Source: Phycisphaerales bacterium
GTDB taxonomy: Bacteria > Planctomycetota > Phycisphaerae > Phycisphaerales > UBA1924
DNA: 21,240 nt
Assembly (NCBI GenBank): GCA_025453375.1
Contig: JALOQT010000001.1
Location: forward strand, 1-21,240
Reading direction: 5' to 3'
A program made the translations under genes and the position numbers. Below are positions 1 to 8,156 of the stretch, piece after piece; position 1 is the stretch's first letter; every line of letters starts with the position of its first letter. The notes beneath the pieces are model-generated. The model was given only the letters and a program-made list of their open reading frames with translations. It did not search any database and had not been told where the DNA came from.

Positions 1-1114
1 CGCTGACGCGCTCGGTGAGCACGTTCGGAAACGTGCTGGCCGCCCCAGCGAAGATCAGCATCACGATCCACCGCGCCGGCTCGCCACCTGGCGCCGGCAC
101 GTCCGCACTCGCGCGTTGCACGAGCCGCCACAAACCGCCGACGATCAGCCCGATGACGACAAGCGCACTGACGCCGCCGATCAGCAGCACCAGCGGCTTC
201 TGCTGGCTGAGGCCCTCAATGAACACCCACGCGGTGCTGATCGGAATCGACAGCGAGGCGCCATAGAGCGCGACATTCGCCGGGATGTTCGCCAGTTCGA
301 TCGTCGCCGGCTTGCTGCCCGGCGGGCCATCCATCGGGCTGACAAACTGCCGCGCGAGCATCGATGCGACGATCACCGACGACAGCACGACCCCGACAAT
401 CACCGCCTGCACCAGTGGCGAGGCCATCACCGTGTTACGACCGCTGCGTGCAACGCCGAGGCCCATCAGCAGCACAATCACCGCCCCCACAGGCGCCAGC
501 GAGAAGGCGTACTCCTTGAACCCAACCGCCACCAGGCCGATGACCAGTGCCAGGCTCAGGCCGACAGCCAGTCGATCGCGCCAGCGATACACGCAGTACG
601 CTCCGGCCCACATCAGCGCGGGGCTGATGATGCTCGTCCACATGTCCAGCCCTGCGGCTTGACCGGCCATCACCGGGTGCAGCGCGATCACGCCGGGCGC
701 GATCCACACGCCGATGCGTGCTGCCCGGCCGGGCAACTCTCGCGCCCACAGCCCGCCGATGGCGATCAGCAAGGCAAAGCTGCCAAGGTTCAGCGCGTGA
801 ATGCCGACGGTCCAGCGTGCCGCACGCGCTAGTTCGTCTCCATCCGTGCCCAGCACCTTGGCCATTGCCCAGTGCGAAACGCCCTGCAGCGGCCGATAGT
901 TCTTCGCACTCAGCGGATGCGTGACGACGTGCAGCGGGCCTTGCTCCAGTGCGGTGAACGTCTCGTTGACGACCAGGTAGTCATCCCCCGCCGGCCACGT
1001 CCGCCATGTGTGGTGATACGTCAGCAGCATCAGGCCGATGGCCAGCACGATGCCGCCAAGCGTGCGAGGCAGACTCGGGCGGCTGATTCGTGATGCGTGG
1101 TCAAGTGCGGTCAT
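1..1114 (-). CDS. TMTC-like GT-C family membrane glycosyltransferase, partial (C-terminus beyond left edge)
   Basis: The reading frame is open for 371 codons from an ATG at 1114 and runs off the left edge. The protein is strongly hydrophobic, with clear membrane segments near residues 19-34, 107-123, 133-150, 158-176, 183-198, 203-222, 232-252 and 308-328. Several features match the lipid-phosphate-sugar-dependent GT-C enzymes related to TMTC/PMT O-mannosyltransferases. These are an acidic pair in the first exported loop (D44-D45), a YRPL motif (73-76), an LHPV motif (145-148) followed by a long helix, and a KE pair (200-201) before a membrane segment. Such enzymes move a sugar from a polyprenyl-phosphate donor to an exported acceptor; the substrate cannot be read here. 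No TPR repeats are visible in the part present. There is no good Shine-Dalgarno; AAGG lies about 14 bases upstream of the ATG. It could instead be an uncharacterised GT-C-like membrane protein without enzyme activity. Confidence 0.7.
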   Translation of the reverse strand, partial: MTALDHASRISRPSLPRTLGGIVLAIGLMLLTYHHTWRTWPAGDDYLVVNETFTALEQGPLHVVTHPLSAKNYRPLQGVSHWAMAKVLGTDGDELARAARWTVGIHALNLGSFALLIAIGGLWARELPGRAARIGVWIAPGVIALHPVMAGQAAGLDMWTSIISPALMWAGAYCVYRWRDRLAVGLSLALVIGLVAVGFKEYAFSLAPVGAVIVLLMGLGVARSGRNTVMASPLVQAVIVGVVLSSVIVASMLARQFVSPMDGPPGSKPATIELANIPANVALYGASLSIPISTAWVFIEGLSQQKPLVLLIGGVSALVVIGLIVGGLWRLVQRASADVPAPGGEPARWIVMLIFAGAASTFPNVLTERVS

Positions 1115-1172
1115 GGAATCTGGAATGAACCTTGGCAGTGGAGACGATTCAGCGAAGCGCGGCGGAGGCTCG

Positions 1173-1200
1173 CCCTCCCCCCTCCTCCCCCCCTCCCCCC
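1173..1200 (-). other. G-quadruplex motif between methyltransferase and glycosyltransferase genes
   Basis: Read on the minus strand, this tract is four guanine runs of 6, 7, 6 and 3, separated by A, AGGA and A. That fits the usual G-quadruplex pattern with very short loops. It lies in the 163-base gap after the methyltransferase stop and 59 bases before the glycosyltransferase ATG, on the coding strand, so it would also be present in a read-through or leader RNA. It could act as a block to transcription or translation, or be a neutral purine tract. Nothing else was recognised in this gap. Confidence 0.6.
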
Positions 1201-1277
1201 GCCGCAACGTGATACACACCGGAGTCGTTCTATCGGCCAACCCGCACGCACCGCGACGACTCGTCCATCCGTTCGTT

Positions 1278-2081
1278 TCACACGCGCAGTTCGGCCAGTC
1301 GCTGGCGGGCCACACGCACCGCCTCGTCGTGCTGATCGATCCCGATTGCCCGTCGCCCGAGCTTGGCCGCGGCCACCAGCGTCGTTCCGCTGCCGCAGCA
1401 TGGGTCCAGGACCAGCCCGCCCGGCGGGCAGCACGCGCCGATCAGCACCTCCAGCAGCGCCACGGGCTTTTGCGTCGGATAGCCGGTTCGCTCGCGCGCC
1501 TGGTTGTTCAGGCTGGGGATGTCCAGCACGTCGGTCATCTTCTTGCTCTGCCCGGCCAGGCGACGGCTCGTCGCCGCCACGCGCGGCGCGGTGAAGTGAT
1601 ATTGCTCCGGGTTCACGCAGTAAAACAGAATGTCATCATGCTTCCGCGCAAACCGCCGGGGCGAGCTGCCACCGAGGCCATACGTCCACACCAGGTGATT
1701 GACGAACCGATCCTCCCCCAGCATGTCATCCAGCAGCACACGCACCCGATGGCTCGTTCGCCAATCGCAGTGGATCATCAGACTGCCTGTCGGCGCCAGC
1801 CGCGGCAGCGTTATCTCCAGCCGCGCACGCAGCCACGCGATGAATTCCGCCGTCGATCCGCGGCTGTCACCATACTGCGTCTCGACACTCCGCCCAGCAC
1901 CCTTGGCCCCGGGCGGCGTCCGCTGCGCTCGCCCCGTGTTGAAGGGCACATCGGCATACACCAGATCAATCGGCCCGACCTCCAGCATCGGCAGCACCGT
2001 CAGCCAATCGCCATGATGCACGATCGCGCTGGCCGAACGACGCTCATCGCCCTCCCCGCCTCCTCCGCCGCCCCCGCTCAC
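1278..2081 (-). CDS. beta-class DNA (N4-cytosine/N6-adenine) methyltransferase, solitary
   Basis: 267 residues from a GTG start. The order of parts is that of beta-class amino-methyltransferases: motif IV region first (DLVYADVPFNTG, 39-50), then a central target-recognition part (about 130-200) with RKHDDILFY (146-154), then GYPTQKP (200-206), then the SAM-binding motif I DPCCGSGTT (226-234). It should transfer methyl from SAM to an exocyclic amino group of DNA; whether the product is m6A or m4C is unknown. The catalytic motif reads DVPF where DPPY/DPPF is usual. The valine is coded GTG, two changes away from CCG, so it is not a simple read error. The GTG overlaps the helicase stop (GTGA), which implies translational coupling. 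A glycine run (residues 3-9) opens the protein; a later in-frame GTG at residue 21 would remove it. No restriction endonuclease gene is next to it. Confidence 0.88.
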   Translation of the reverse strand: MSGGGGGGGEGDERRSASAIVHHGDWLTVLPMLEVGPIDLVYADVPFNTGRAQRTPPGAKGAGRSVETQYGDSRGSTAEFIAWLRARLEITLPRLAPTGSLMIHCDWRTSHRVRVLLDDMLGEDRFVNHLVWTYGLGGSSPRRFARKHDDILFYCVNPEQYHFTAPRVAATSRRLAGQSKKMTDVLDIPSLNNQARERTGYPTQKPVALLEVLIGACCPPGGLVLDPCCGSGTTLVAAAKLGRRAIGIDQHDEAVRVARQRLAELRV

Positions 2082-4636
2082 TTCACCCGCTCCAGCCGGG
2101 CAAACTCCAGCACCAGCGTCTTGACGCCCGCGTGCTTGAACTCCACCTGCACGCGCGCGTTGGCCCCTGGTGTGACGCTCTTGACCACGCCCAGGCCAAA
2201 CTGCGGATGCCGGACGATGCAGCCGGGCGGAAACGGCGCGGGCTTGGCCTTGCCGCCACCCGCACCACCGCCCCGCTGAAACACCGGCTCATCCTCGCCA
2301 CCCGCGCGCTGATCCAGATCATCCAGGTGCATGCCTTGGCTGTCGTCGTCATCATCATCGCGGCTGCGCAGTGACTGGCCATACCCCTGGTCGCTGATTC
2401 GCAGCTCCGGCCCGGCCAGTTCATCGAGGAACCGGCTCGGGATCGTCCGCTCCGGCGAGCCGCGCAGCGTGCGGAACCCGGCGCTGGTCATCAGCAGCCG
2501 ATCCATCGCCCGCGTGATGCCCACGAAGCACAGCCGCCGCTCCTCCTCCAGGGCCTCAGTCGAGTCCAGCCCGCGAATGTGCGGCAGGCACCCCTCTTCC
2601 AGCCCGATCATCGCCACGATCGGATACTCCAGCCCCTTGGCCGCGTGCAGCGTCATCAGCGTCACCGCGCCGGTGCTCGGGTCGATCGCATCGGTGTCGG
2701 CCACGAGGGCCACACGCTCGAGATACGCCGCGAGCTTCTCGCGCAGCGTCCACACGCGATTCTCCGCGGGCGTGCCGTCTTCAAAGTCAAACTCGCCCCC
2801 GAGGAGTTTCTGCTCAAACTCCGCCGCGCTGCTGACCAGTTCGCCCAGGTTCTCCAGCCGCTCCTCTTCCTTGGCGTAGATCCCCTGCAGGCCGCTGTCG
2901 CGCAGCACCGCATCGACCAGTTGATGCAGGCTGACGGGAATCTGCTGGCCCATGAACTCTTCAGTCCCACCCGTCGCCTCCATGCTGCCCCACGCCGCCA
3001 ACTGGTCCATGAACTTCTGCACCGCGTTGATCGCCCGCGGCGTCAGCCCCTCGACCTGCTCAACACTCCGCAGCGTCTCGCACACGCTGCGCCCCGTCAC
3101 CTCCGCATGGCTCACCACCGTGTCCCACGTCTTGTCGCTGATGCCGCGCGCCGGCGTGTTGATGATCCGCTCGATGCTGATGCGGTCTTCCGGGTTGCTG
3201 ACGGCTTTGAGATACGCCACGGCGTTGCGAATCTCCTCGCGCTGGAAAAACGCCGTGCCCCGCACCATGACATACGGAATCGCCGCGGCCCGCATCGCGT
3301 CTTCCATCACGCGCGACAGCGCATTGGTGCGATAGAACACCGCACAGTCCTTCCACCCGATGCTCTTGCCCGCCGACTGCATCTCCGCGACGCGCGCCTT
3401 GAGCCAGTCGACCACCAGCCGCGCCTCGTGATGCTCATCGCGGCAGATCACCGCGTCAATCGCCTCGCCACCCTTGCGCGTGCTGATCAGGGGCTTGTGC
3501 TTGCGCTGGCCGTTGCGTTTGATCAGCCGGTCTGCCGCCGAGAGGATCGGCTCGCGCGAGCGGAAGTTTTCCCCCAGCGCGATCACGCGTGCACCGGGGT
3601 AGTGCTCCTCAAACTCCAGGATGTTGCTGATATCCGCCCCGCGCCAGGCGTAAATCGACTGATCCGGATCGCCCACGACGCAGATGTTCGGGCCGCCATT
3701 CGTTGCTCCGGCCGCCCCCTTGCCATCGCCCGCCAGCAGCGTCGCGATCACCAGCTGCGCACGGTTCGTGTCCTGATACTCATCGATCAGGATGTAGCGA
3801 TATCGCCGCTGGCACTCTTGCCGCACCGCCTCGCTGCTGCGCAGCATCTTGGCCGTCAGCAGCAGCAGGTCGTCAAAGTCCAGCGTGTTGCTCCGTCGAC
3901 ACTCCGCCTGATACGCGTTATACACCCGCGCCTGCTGGCGCGTCACAAACTCATTGGCCCGCGCGGCAAACTCACCCGCGTCCAGCAGTTCGTTCTTCGC
4001 CCCGCTGATCGCCTCCTGCACGCTCCGCGGCGGGAAGTTGCTCGTGTTCAGTTGCAGGCTCGTGATGATCGTCTTGATCAGTTTCGACTGGTCATCGGCG
4101 TCCATCACCGTAAAGCCAGGCCGCACGATCCCCGCCTCGGCCAGCCCGCCCATCTCGCAATACCGGCGCAGCAAACGCACGCACAGCGAGTGAAACGTGC
4201 TGATCACCGGCGCCGCCCGCTCCATCGATGAGCCAAGCAGCTCGCCAACGCGATGACGCATCTCCGCCGCCGCCTTGTTGGTGAACGTGACGGCCAGAAT
4301 CTGCCACGGCACGACGCCGCGCGCAATCAGCGCCGCAATCCGTCGCGTGATCACCCGCGTCTTGCCCGACCCCGGCCCGGCCAGCACCAGCAGTGGCCCG
4401 CGATCATGCTTCACCGCCTCGGCCTGGCTGGGCGTCAGCCCCTCAATGAGCGATGCCAGCCGCGCCTCGCCCGCCGCCCGAAACGGCCCCGCCGGCGCAC
4501 TATCACCACCACCCGCACCACCGGCTCCCACCCCACCCGCCGCTGGCACCTTGACCGGCCGCACCGGCACCACCGGCGCCGGGGGGGCGTCGTCATCTTC
4601 ATCACGCAACCACGATGGCGTCGGGTAGCCGGACAT
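2078..4636 (-). CDS. uvrD: UvrD/PcrA-family 3'-5' DNA helicase
   Basis: Superfamily 1A helicase for DNA repair and replication restart, 852 residues from the ATG at 4636 (856 from the ATG at 4648, whose numbering is used here). Visible parts are the Q motif LTPSQ (71-75), Walker A AGPGSGKT (90-97), motif Ia TFTNKAAAEM (121-130), motif II DEYQD (289-293), motif III GDPDQSIYAWRGA (326-338), and a C-terminal Tudor-like segment containing VRHPQFGLGVV, typical of full-length UvrD/PcrA. A Pro/Gly/Ala-rich extension of about 60 residues precedes the Q motif, and an Asp-rich linker precedes the Tudor-like segment. I prefer the 4636 start because TATGCT ends seven bases before it, which suits a leaderless transcript and overlaps the upstream ATG. 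pckA ends 48 bases upstream of this start, and the methyltransferase overlaps its stop. Confidence 0.95.
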   Translation of the reverse strand: MSGYPTPSWLRDEDDDAPPAPVVPVRPVKVPAAGGVGAGGAGGGDSAPAGPFRAAGEARLASLIEGLTPSQAEAVKHDRGPLLVLAGPGSGKTRVITRRIAALIARGVVPWQILAVTFTNKAAAEMRHRVGELLGSSMERAAPVISTFHSLCVRLLRRYCEMGGLAEAGIVRPGFTVMDADDQSKLIKTIITSLQLNTSNFPPRSVQEAISGAKNELLDAGEFAARANEFVTRQQARVYNAYQAECRRSNTLDFDDLLLLTAKMLRSSEAVRQECQRRYRYILIDEYQDTNRAQLVIATLLAGDGKGAAGATNGGPNICVVGDPDQSIYAWRGADISNILEFEEHYPGARVIALGENFRSREPILSAADRLIKRNGQRKHKPLISTRKGGEAIDAVICRDEHHEARLVVDWLKARVAEMQSAGKSIGWKDCAVFYRTNALSRVMEDAMRAAAIPYVMVRGTAFFQREEIRNAVAYLKAVSNPEDRISIERIINTPARGISDKTWDTVVSHAEVTGRSVCETLRSVEQVEGLTPRAINAVQKFMDQLAAWGSMEATGGTEEFMGQQIPVSLHQLVDAVLRDSGLQGIYAKEEERLENLGELVSSAAEFEQKLLGGEFDFEDGTPAENRVWTLREKLAAYLERVALVADTDAIDPSTGAVTLMTLHAAKGLEYPIVAMIGLEEGCLPHIRGLDSTEALEEERRLCFVGITRAMDRLLMTSAGFRTLRGSPERTIPSRFLDELAGPELRISDQGYGQSLRSRDDDDDDSQGMHLDDLDQRAGGEDEPVFQRGGGAGGGKAKPAPFPPGCIVRHPQFGLGVVKSVTPGANARVQVEFKHAGVKTLVLEFARLERVK

Positions 4637-4684
4637 CACGCCCAGCATAGACCCAGCGCCACACCGCAGCGAGCCCGCAGCGTC

Positions 4685-6277
4685 TTACCCCTTCGGCCCG
4701 GCGTTCCGCACCGCGTCGGTCATCTGGAACTTCTGGTCGTTCTTGCGGAAGTCCGCCGCCAGTTGGCGGGCCTTGGCGTCATACGCCGCCCCGTCCGCCC
4801 ACATGTTCCGCGGGCGGAGCATCCGCCACGGCACGCCCGGCACCTCGTTGGGAATCGGCAGCCCGAAGATCGGATCCGGCGTGCACTTGACCTTCGCCAG
4901 CGACCCATCGAGGATCGCCCGCACAAACGCACGCGTGTACGCCAGCTTGAACCGCTTGCCCACGCCATACACCCCGCCGCTCCAACCCGTGTTGAGCAGC
5001 CAGACGTTCGACCCGTGCTTCTTGACCTTGTCCGCCAGCATCTGGGCATAGACCATCGCCGGGCGAGGCAGGAACGGCCCGCCGAAGCACGCGCTGAAGT
5101 TCGGCTGCGGCTCCTTCACGCCCAGCTCCGTCCCCGCCAGCTTGCTGGTGTACCCGTTGATGAAGTAGTACATTGCCTGCTCGGGCGTCAGCTTGCTGAT
5201 CGGCGGCATCACGCCATACGCATCGGCCGTCAGGAAGATCACGTTCTTCGGATGCCCAGCCACGCTCGGGATGATCGCCCCGTCGATGTAATCCAGCGGA
5301 TACGTCGCGCGGCTGTTCTCCGCCAGCTTGTCGCTGTCATAGTCCGGCACGCGCGTCGCCTCGTCGATCACCACGTTCTCGAGCACGCTGCCAAACTTGA
5401 TCGCATCCCAGATCTGCGGCTCGCCCGTCTTGGACAGCTTGATGCACTTGGCATAGCACCCGCCCTCAAAGTTGAACACGCCCCGATCCGTCCACCCGTG
5501 CTCGTCATCGCCGATCAGCGCACGCTCCGGGTCGGCCGACAGCGTCGTCTTGCCCGTGCCAGAGAGGCCGAAGAACAGCGCCACATTGCTCGGATCGCTC
5601 TTGGAAACATTGCACGAGCAGTGCATCGGAAACACGCCGACCTCCGGCATGTCGAAGTTCATCGCATAGAACAGGCTCTTCTTCATCTCCCCGGCGTATT
5701 CCGTCCCGAGGATGATGACCGTCTTCTTCTCAAGGCTCTGCAGAATGGCCACCGGCCCGGGCACGCCCAGCGCCTTGGCCTCGTCGGCCGTCAGCCGGCG
5801 CGTCCCGGCGTTGAGGATCGTCCAGTCGTGCTTCCACACGCTGTCCTTCCCCGCCGCCGCGGAGCCTTGCGGGATGAACAGCGTGCGGATGAACAGCGCA
5901 TGCCACGCCTGCTCGGTGACGACCCGCGCCCCGAGGCGGTGCTTCGGATCCGCCCCGACGAACCCCTCAAACACAAACACGTCTTTGCGGCTGTTGAGGT
6001 GCTTGGTGGCGATCTCCGTGGCCACTTCAAACTTCTCCGGCGAGATCGGGATGTTGAACCCGCCCCAGCCGATCTTGTCGTGAATCCCCGCGCTGTCCTC
6101 GAGGAACTTGTCCTTCGGGCTGCGGCCCGTGCGGTCGCCAGTCGTGCACACCAGCCCGCCATTGCTGGCCAGCCGACCCTCGCCACGCGCCACGGCGATT
6201 TCAATCAGCCGAGCAGGGGCCAGGTTCCGGTGCGTCCGCGCCGGCGAAAGGTCAAGACGGTCCAGTGCATTGCTCAT
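4685..6277 (-). CDS. pckA: phosphoenolpyruvate carboxykinase (ATP)
   Basis: Converts oxaloacetate plus ATP to phosphoenolpyruvate, CO2 and ADP in the cytosol, the entry step of gluconeogenesis. At 530 residues it is close to the roughly 540 of the ATP-dependent family. Diagnostic parts are RSPKDK (52-57, substrate arginine region), GTEYAGEMKKS (191-201, metal-binding lysine region), the P-loop GLSGTGKTTLSADP (237-250), and the kinase-2 motif LIGDDEHGW (254-262). All expected active-site stretches are intact. A Shine-Dalgarno-like GGAAAG sits just upstream of the ATG, and a small hairpin touches it. It follows the antiporter gene by 218 bases on the same strand and precedes uvrD closely, so it may head a pckA-uvrD-methyltransferase transcript. 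Confidence 0.97.
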   Translation of the reverse strand: MSNALDRLDLSPARTHRNLAPARLIEIAVARGEGRLASNGGLVCTTGDRTGRSPKDKFLEDSAGIHDKIGWGGFNIPISPEKFEVATEIATKHLNSRKDVFVFEGFVGADPKHRLGARVVTEQAWHALFIRTLFIPQGSAAAGKDSVWKHDWTILNAGTRRLTADEAKALGVPGPVAILQSLEKKTVIILGTEYAGEMKKSLFYAMNFDMPEVGVFPMHCSCNVSKSDPSNVALFFGLSGTGKTTLSADPERALIGDDEHGWTDRGVFNFEGGCYAKCIKLSKTGEPQIWDAIKFGSVLENVVIDEATRVPDYDSDKLAENSRATYPLDYIDGAIIPSVAGHPKNVIFLTADAYGVMPPISKLTPEQAMYYFINGYTSKLAGTELGVKEPQPNFSACFGGPFLPRPAMVYAQMLADKVKKHGSNVWLLNTGWSGGVYGVGKRFKLAYTRAFVRAILDGSLAKVKCTPDPIFGLPIPNEVPGVPWRMLRPRNMWADGAAYDAKARQLAADFRKNDQKFQMTDAVRNAGPKG

Positions 6278-6284
6278 GGTCTTT

Positions 6285-6299
6285 CCGCGACTTGCGCGG
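6285..6299 (-). promoter_or_regulatory. small hairpin overlapping the pckA ribosome-binding site
   Basis: On the minus strand the bases read CCGCG, a CAAGT loop, then CGCGG, a perfect 5-bp stem. Its 3' arm supplies the two G bases of the GGAAAG that would serve as the pckA ribosome-binding site. It could partly hide the site in the RNA. The stem is short, so a chance origin is quite possible. Confidence 0.25.
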
Positions 6300-6476
6300 C
6301 TCCTAGGCCCAGGTTCGTGGCACGCTGCATCAACCCAACACCCACGCCCCGCACAAACACACCGCGAGGTGATCCGACAGCATAGCCGACCCCGTTTCCC
6401 CCGTGGAGTAAGGGTTCAGATGCCGGATTTCACCCCCTCCTTTGCCTCATTCCCCGCCTCTCTCCGGGTCTTTGAG

Positions 6477-6491
6477 GTCTCGGGAGTGAAC
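6477..6491. repeat. single arm of a gene-boundary repeat (GTCTC...GTGAAC)
   Basis: This 15-base stretch between the antiporter stop and pckA matches 12 of 15 bases of the arm at 18811-18825, which forms an inverted repeat before lpxC. The surrounding pyrimidine-rich bases (about 6440-6495) also resemble the arm at 15130-15157, sharing TCCGGGTCT and TTGCCTCA. No convincing partner arm was found here, so this looks like a solo or decayed copy. Confidence 0.4.
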
Positions 6492-6495
6492 TCTC

Positions 6496-7833
6496 TCAAC
6501 CCGGCCCCGCGGCAGTCGCCGGCCGCAGCGTCTCGTCACTGGCGAGGATCTTCTTGATGATGATGATGAACACGCCCGTCAGGCACAGGTTCAGCGCCAG
6601 GCTCAGCATCGCGATGACCACGATCGGCCCGCCGATGCCATAGCCAAGGCTCACCACCAGCACCCCCGCACCGACCTCGCCCCGCGGCCACATGCCGATC
6701 GCCACGCTCAGCCGCTGCTTCCACGACGCCTCCTTGCGGTAGCACAGCGCCGGGAACATCTTGCCCGCGTTGCTGATCACCGTCAGCACCAGCACGTGCA
6801 TGATGATCGCCCCCCAGCCCATCGGGGGCGTCGCATTGCGCAGATACGTGCTCAGCCCTGTCGCCACCTCGCCCGTCGCAGTCATGGCCGGGGCGGTCGC
6901 GGTGGCCGAGCCGATCTGGTTGATGAACATCGGCATCATCAGCCCGACCATCAGCATGAAGAACGCCGACATGATCATGCTCGCCCGCTTCTCGCCGGGC
7001 TGCTCCAGCACGTCATCATGATGATCGCCATGCCCCGCGCCCTCAACGCCACCGGCAGGCTGGGCATAGGCCTGATGGCTCACAAAGCTCTGCCCCTTGG
7101 CCTTCTGCCGGGCCATCATGCACCCGAGCACAAACGCCGGCAGCAGCACCTCGATATGGATCGGCACCTGCTTGTCGATCACCTTGCTGGCCTGATAGAT
7201 CACCTCCGAGCCGCCGGCAATCACCATCGCATAGACCAGCACCCATCCCCACGTCGCAGGAATCTTCCAGCGATGCAGATACTTCCACGCCAGGATCAGT
7301 TGGATGACAATCAGCAGGATGATCGCCGCCAGTTGCCAGCGCATCCCCACCATCGCCATCTTCAGCGGGATCATCAGCAGCACGGTGTCCAGATCGTCAA
7401 AGATCGCCAGAATCCGGGCCTTCTTGAAGACCCACGTGGTGGCCAGCCCCGCCGCCGCGAGCATCGAGAACAGCACCCCCGCGCTCGTCGGCGCGGCAAA
7501 GCGCGACGCCAGCAAACTCTCCTTCCACACCCCCCAGCTCCCCCAGTGCGTCTGCGGGATCAGCACAAAAACGAAGTACAGGCAGCAGAAGATCCACGGA
7601 AACGCCGCCGCGGTGGCCGCGACGAAGTAGTCCCAGCCATACTGGCGAACGTTGCGCTTGTCGATGTCAAACTCATACCCCACGTGGATCATGATGAACG
7701 ACAGCCCGATCATCGTCAGCACGCGCACGACCGTGCTGTACGTCTCGGCCGCGTCGCCCATCAGCCCGGGCAGAATCTGCGACAGCACCAGCCCGATCAG
7801 CAGCAACCCCGAATACAGCAGCACTTTGCCCAT
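6496..7833 (-). CDS. CPA2-like Na+/H+ (cation/proton) antiporter
   Basis: A 445-residue polytopic membrane protein with about 11-12 hydrophobic segments. Two short motifs place it among CPA-type antiporters: FDDLDT (145-150) in a membrane segment, the probable ion/proton site, and WPRGEVGAGVL (382-392) in a late helix. It would exchange sodium or potassium for protons across the inner membrane. A hydrophilic loop near 250-285 carries a His/Asp cluster, HGDHHDD (268-274), which could bind metal or sense pH. No C-terminal TrkA-N/RCK domain is present, unlike KefB/KefC. The start is set by MGKVLLYSG with AAAGGA about 11 bases upstream. The frame stays open further upstream but codes an Arg-rich, non-family sequence there. 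Its promoter region is shared with the divergent coiled-coil gene. Confidence 0.88.
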   Translation of the reverse strand: MGKVLLYSGLLLIGLVLSQILPGLMGDAAETYSTVVRVLTMIGLSFIMIHVGYEFDIDKRNVRQYGWDYFVAATAAAFPWIFCCLYFVFVLIPQTHWGSWGVWKESLLASRFAAPTSAGVLFSMLAAAGLATTWVFKKARILAIFDDLDTVLLMIPLKMAMVGMRWQLAAIILLIVIQLILAWKYLHRWKIPATWGWVLVYAMVIAGGSEVIYQASKVIDKQVPIHIEVLLPAFVLGCMMARQKAKGQSFVSHQAYAQPAGGVEGAGHGDHHDDVLEQPGEKRASMIMSAFFMLMVGLMMPMFINQIGSATATAPAMTATGEVATGLSTYLRNATPPMGWGAIIMHVLVLTVISNAGKMFPALCYRKEASWKQRLSVAIGMWPRGEVGAGVLVVSLGYGIGGPIVVIAMLSLALNLCLTGVFIIIIKKILASDETLRPATAAGPG

Positions 7834-7960
7834 TGCTAGCCCAGTCCTTTCGCGCGCCGAACCACACCGTCTAGAAGTGCAGAAACGTTCATCAACCCTT
7901 GACGCACGCAGGTCAACGCGTTCGGCACCTAGACGGAGCAGGATAACCCCGCGTTCTTCA

Positions 7961-7976
7961 GCAAGCGACCGCTTGC
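7961..7976. promoter_or_regulatory. perfect 16-bp dyad between divergent genes, possible operator
   Basis: Two 7-base arms (GCAAGCG / CGCTTGC) flank a 2-base centre. It lies in the 323-bp space (7834-8156) between the antiporter and the divergent coiled-coil gene, 128 bases before the antiporter ATG. The compact symmetry resembles a repressor site more than a terminator, as no T tract follows. A second inverted repeat, ACCTGC/GCAGGT with a 9-base spacer, is at 8003-8023. No regulator gene is adjacent, so its use is unknown. Confidence 0.35.
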
Positions 7977-8053
7977 AGTGATCCTCACGCCCGCCCAAGC
8001 CCACCTGCACCGCTCGCGCAGGTCCGAAATCTGCAACTTCCGCCGATTCGCCA

Positions 8054-8082
8054 TTGCACCGGCTGCGGAAACTTCTCATACT
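8054..8082 (+). promoter_or_regulatory. sigma-70-like promoter for the coiled-coil gene
   Basis: TTGCAC (8054-8059) and CATACT (8077-8082) are separated by exactly 17 bases, in a locally AT-richer patch of the divergent intergenic region. A transcript from here would have a leader of about 70 bases before the ATG at 8157. Neither box is perfect, so this is a moderate candidate only. Confidence 0.3.
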
Positions 8083-8156
8083 AATACCAGAGCATCTTTG
8101 AGGGACGCGCCATCTGTGCCTTCGCAGGCCGGGCGGCGCTCGAGAGGACTTTCCAT

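Noticed and set aside
1278..4636. Restriction-modification or phage-defence cassette made of methyltransferase plus helicase
   Set aside because: The helicase is a full-length UvrD/PcrA housekeeping type with a Tudor-like end, and no nuclease or other defence gene is present.
4253..6385. Long plus-strand open frame (710 codons) opposite pckA and uvrD
   Set aside because: Arg/His/Pro-rich shadow frame of high-GC genes; both opposite genes have intact family motifs. The same holds for 2579-4231.
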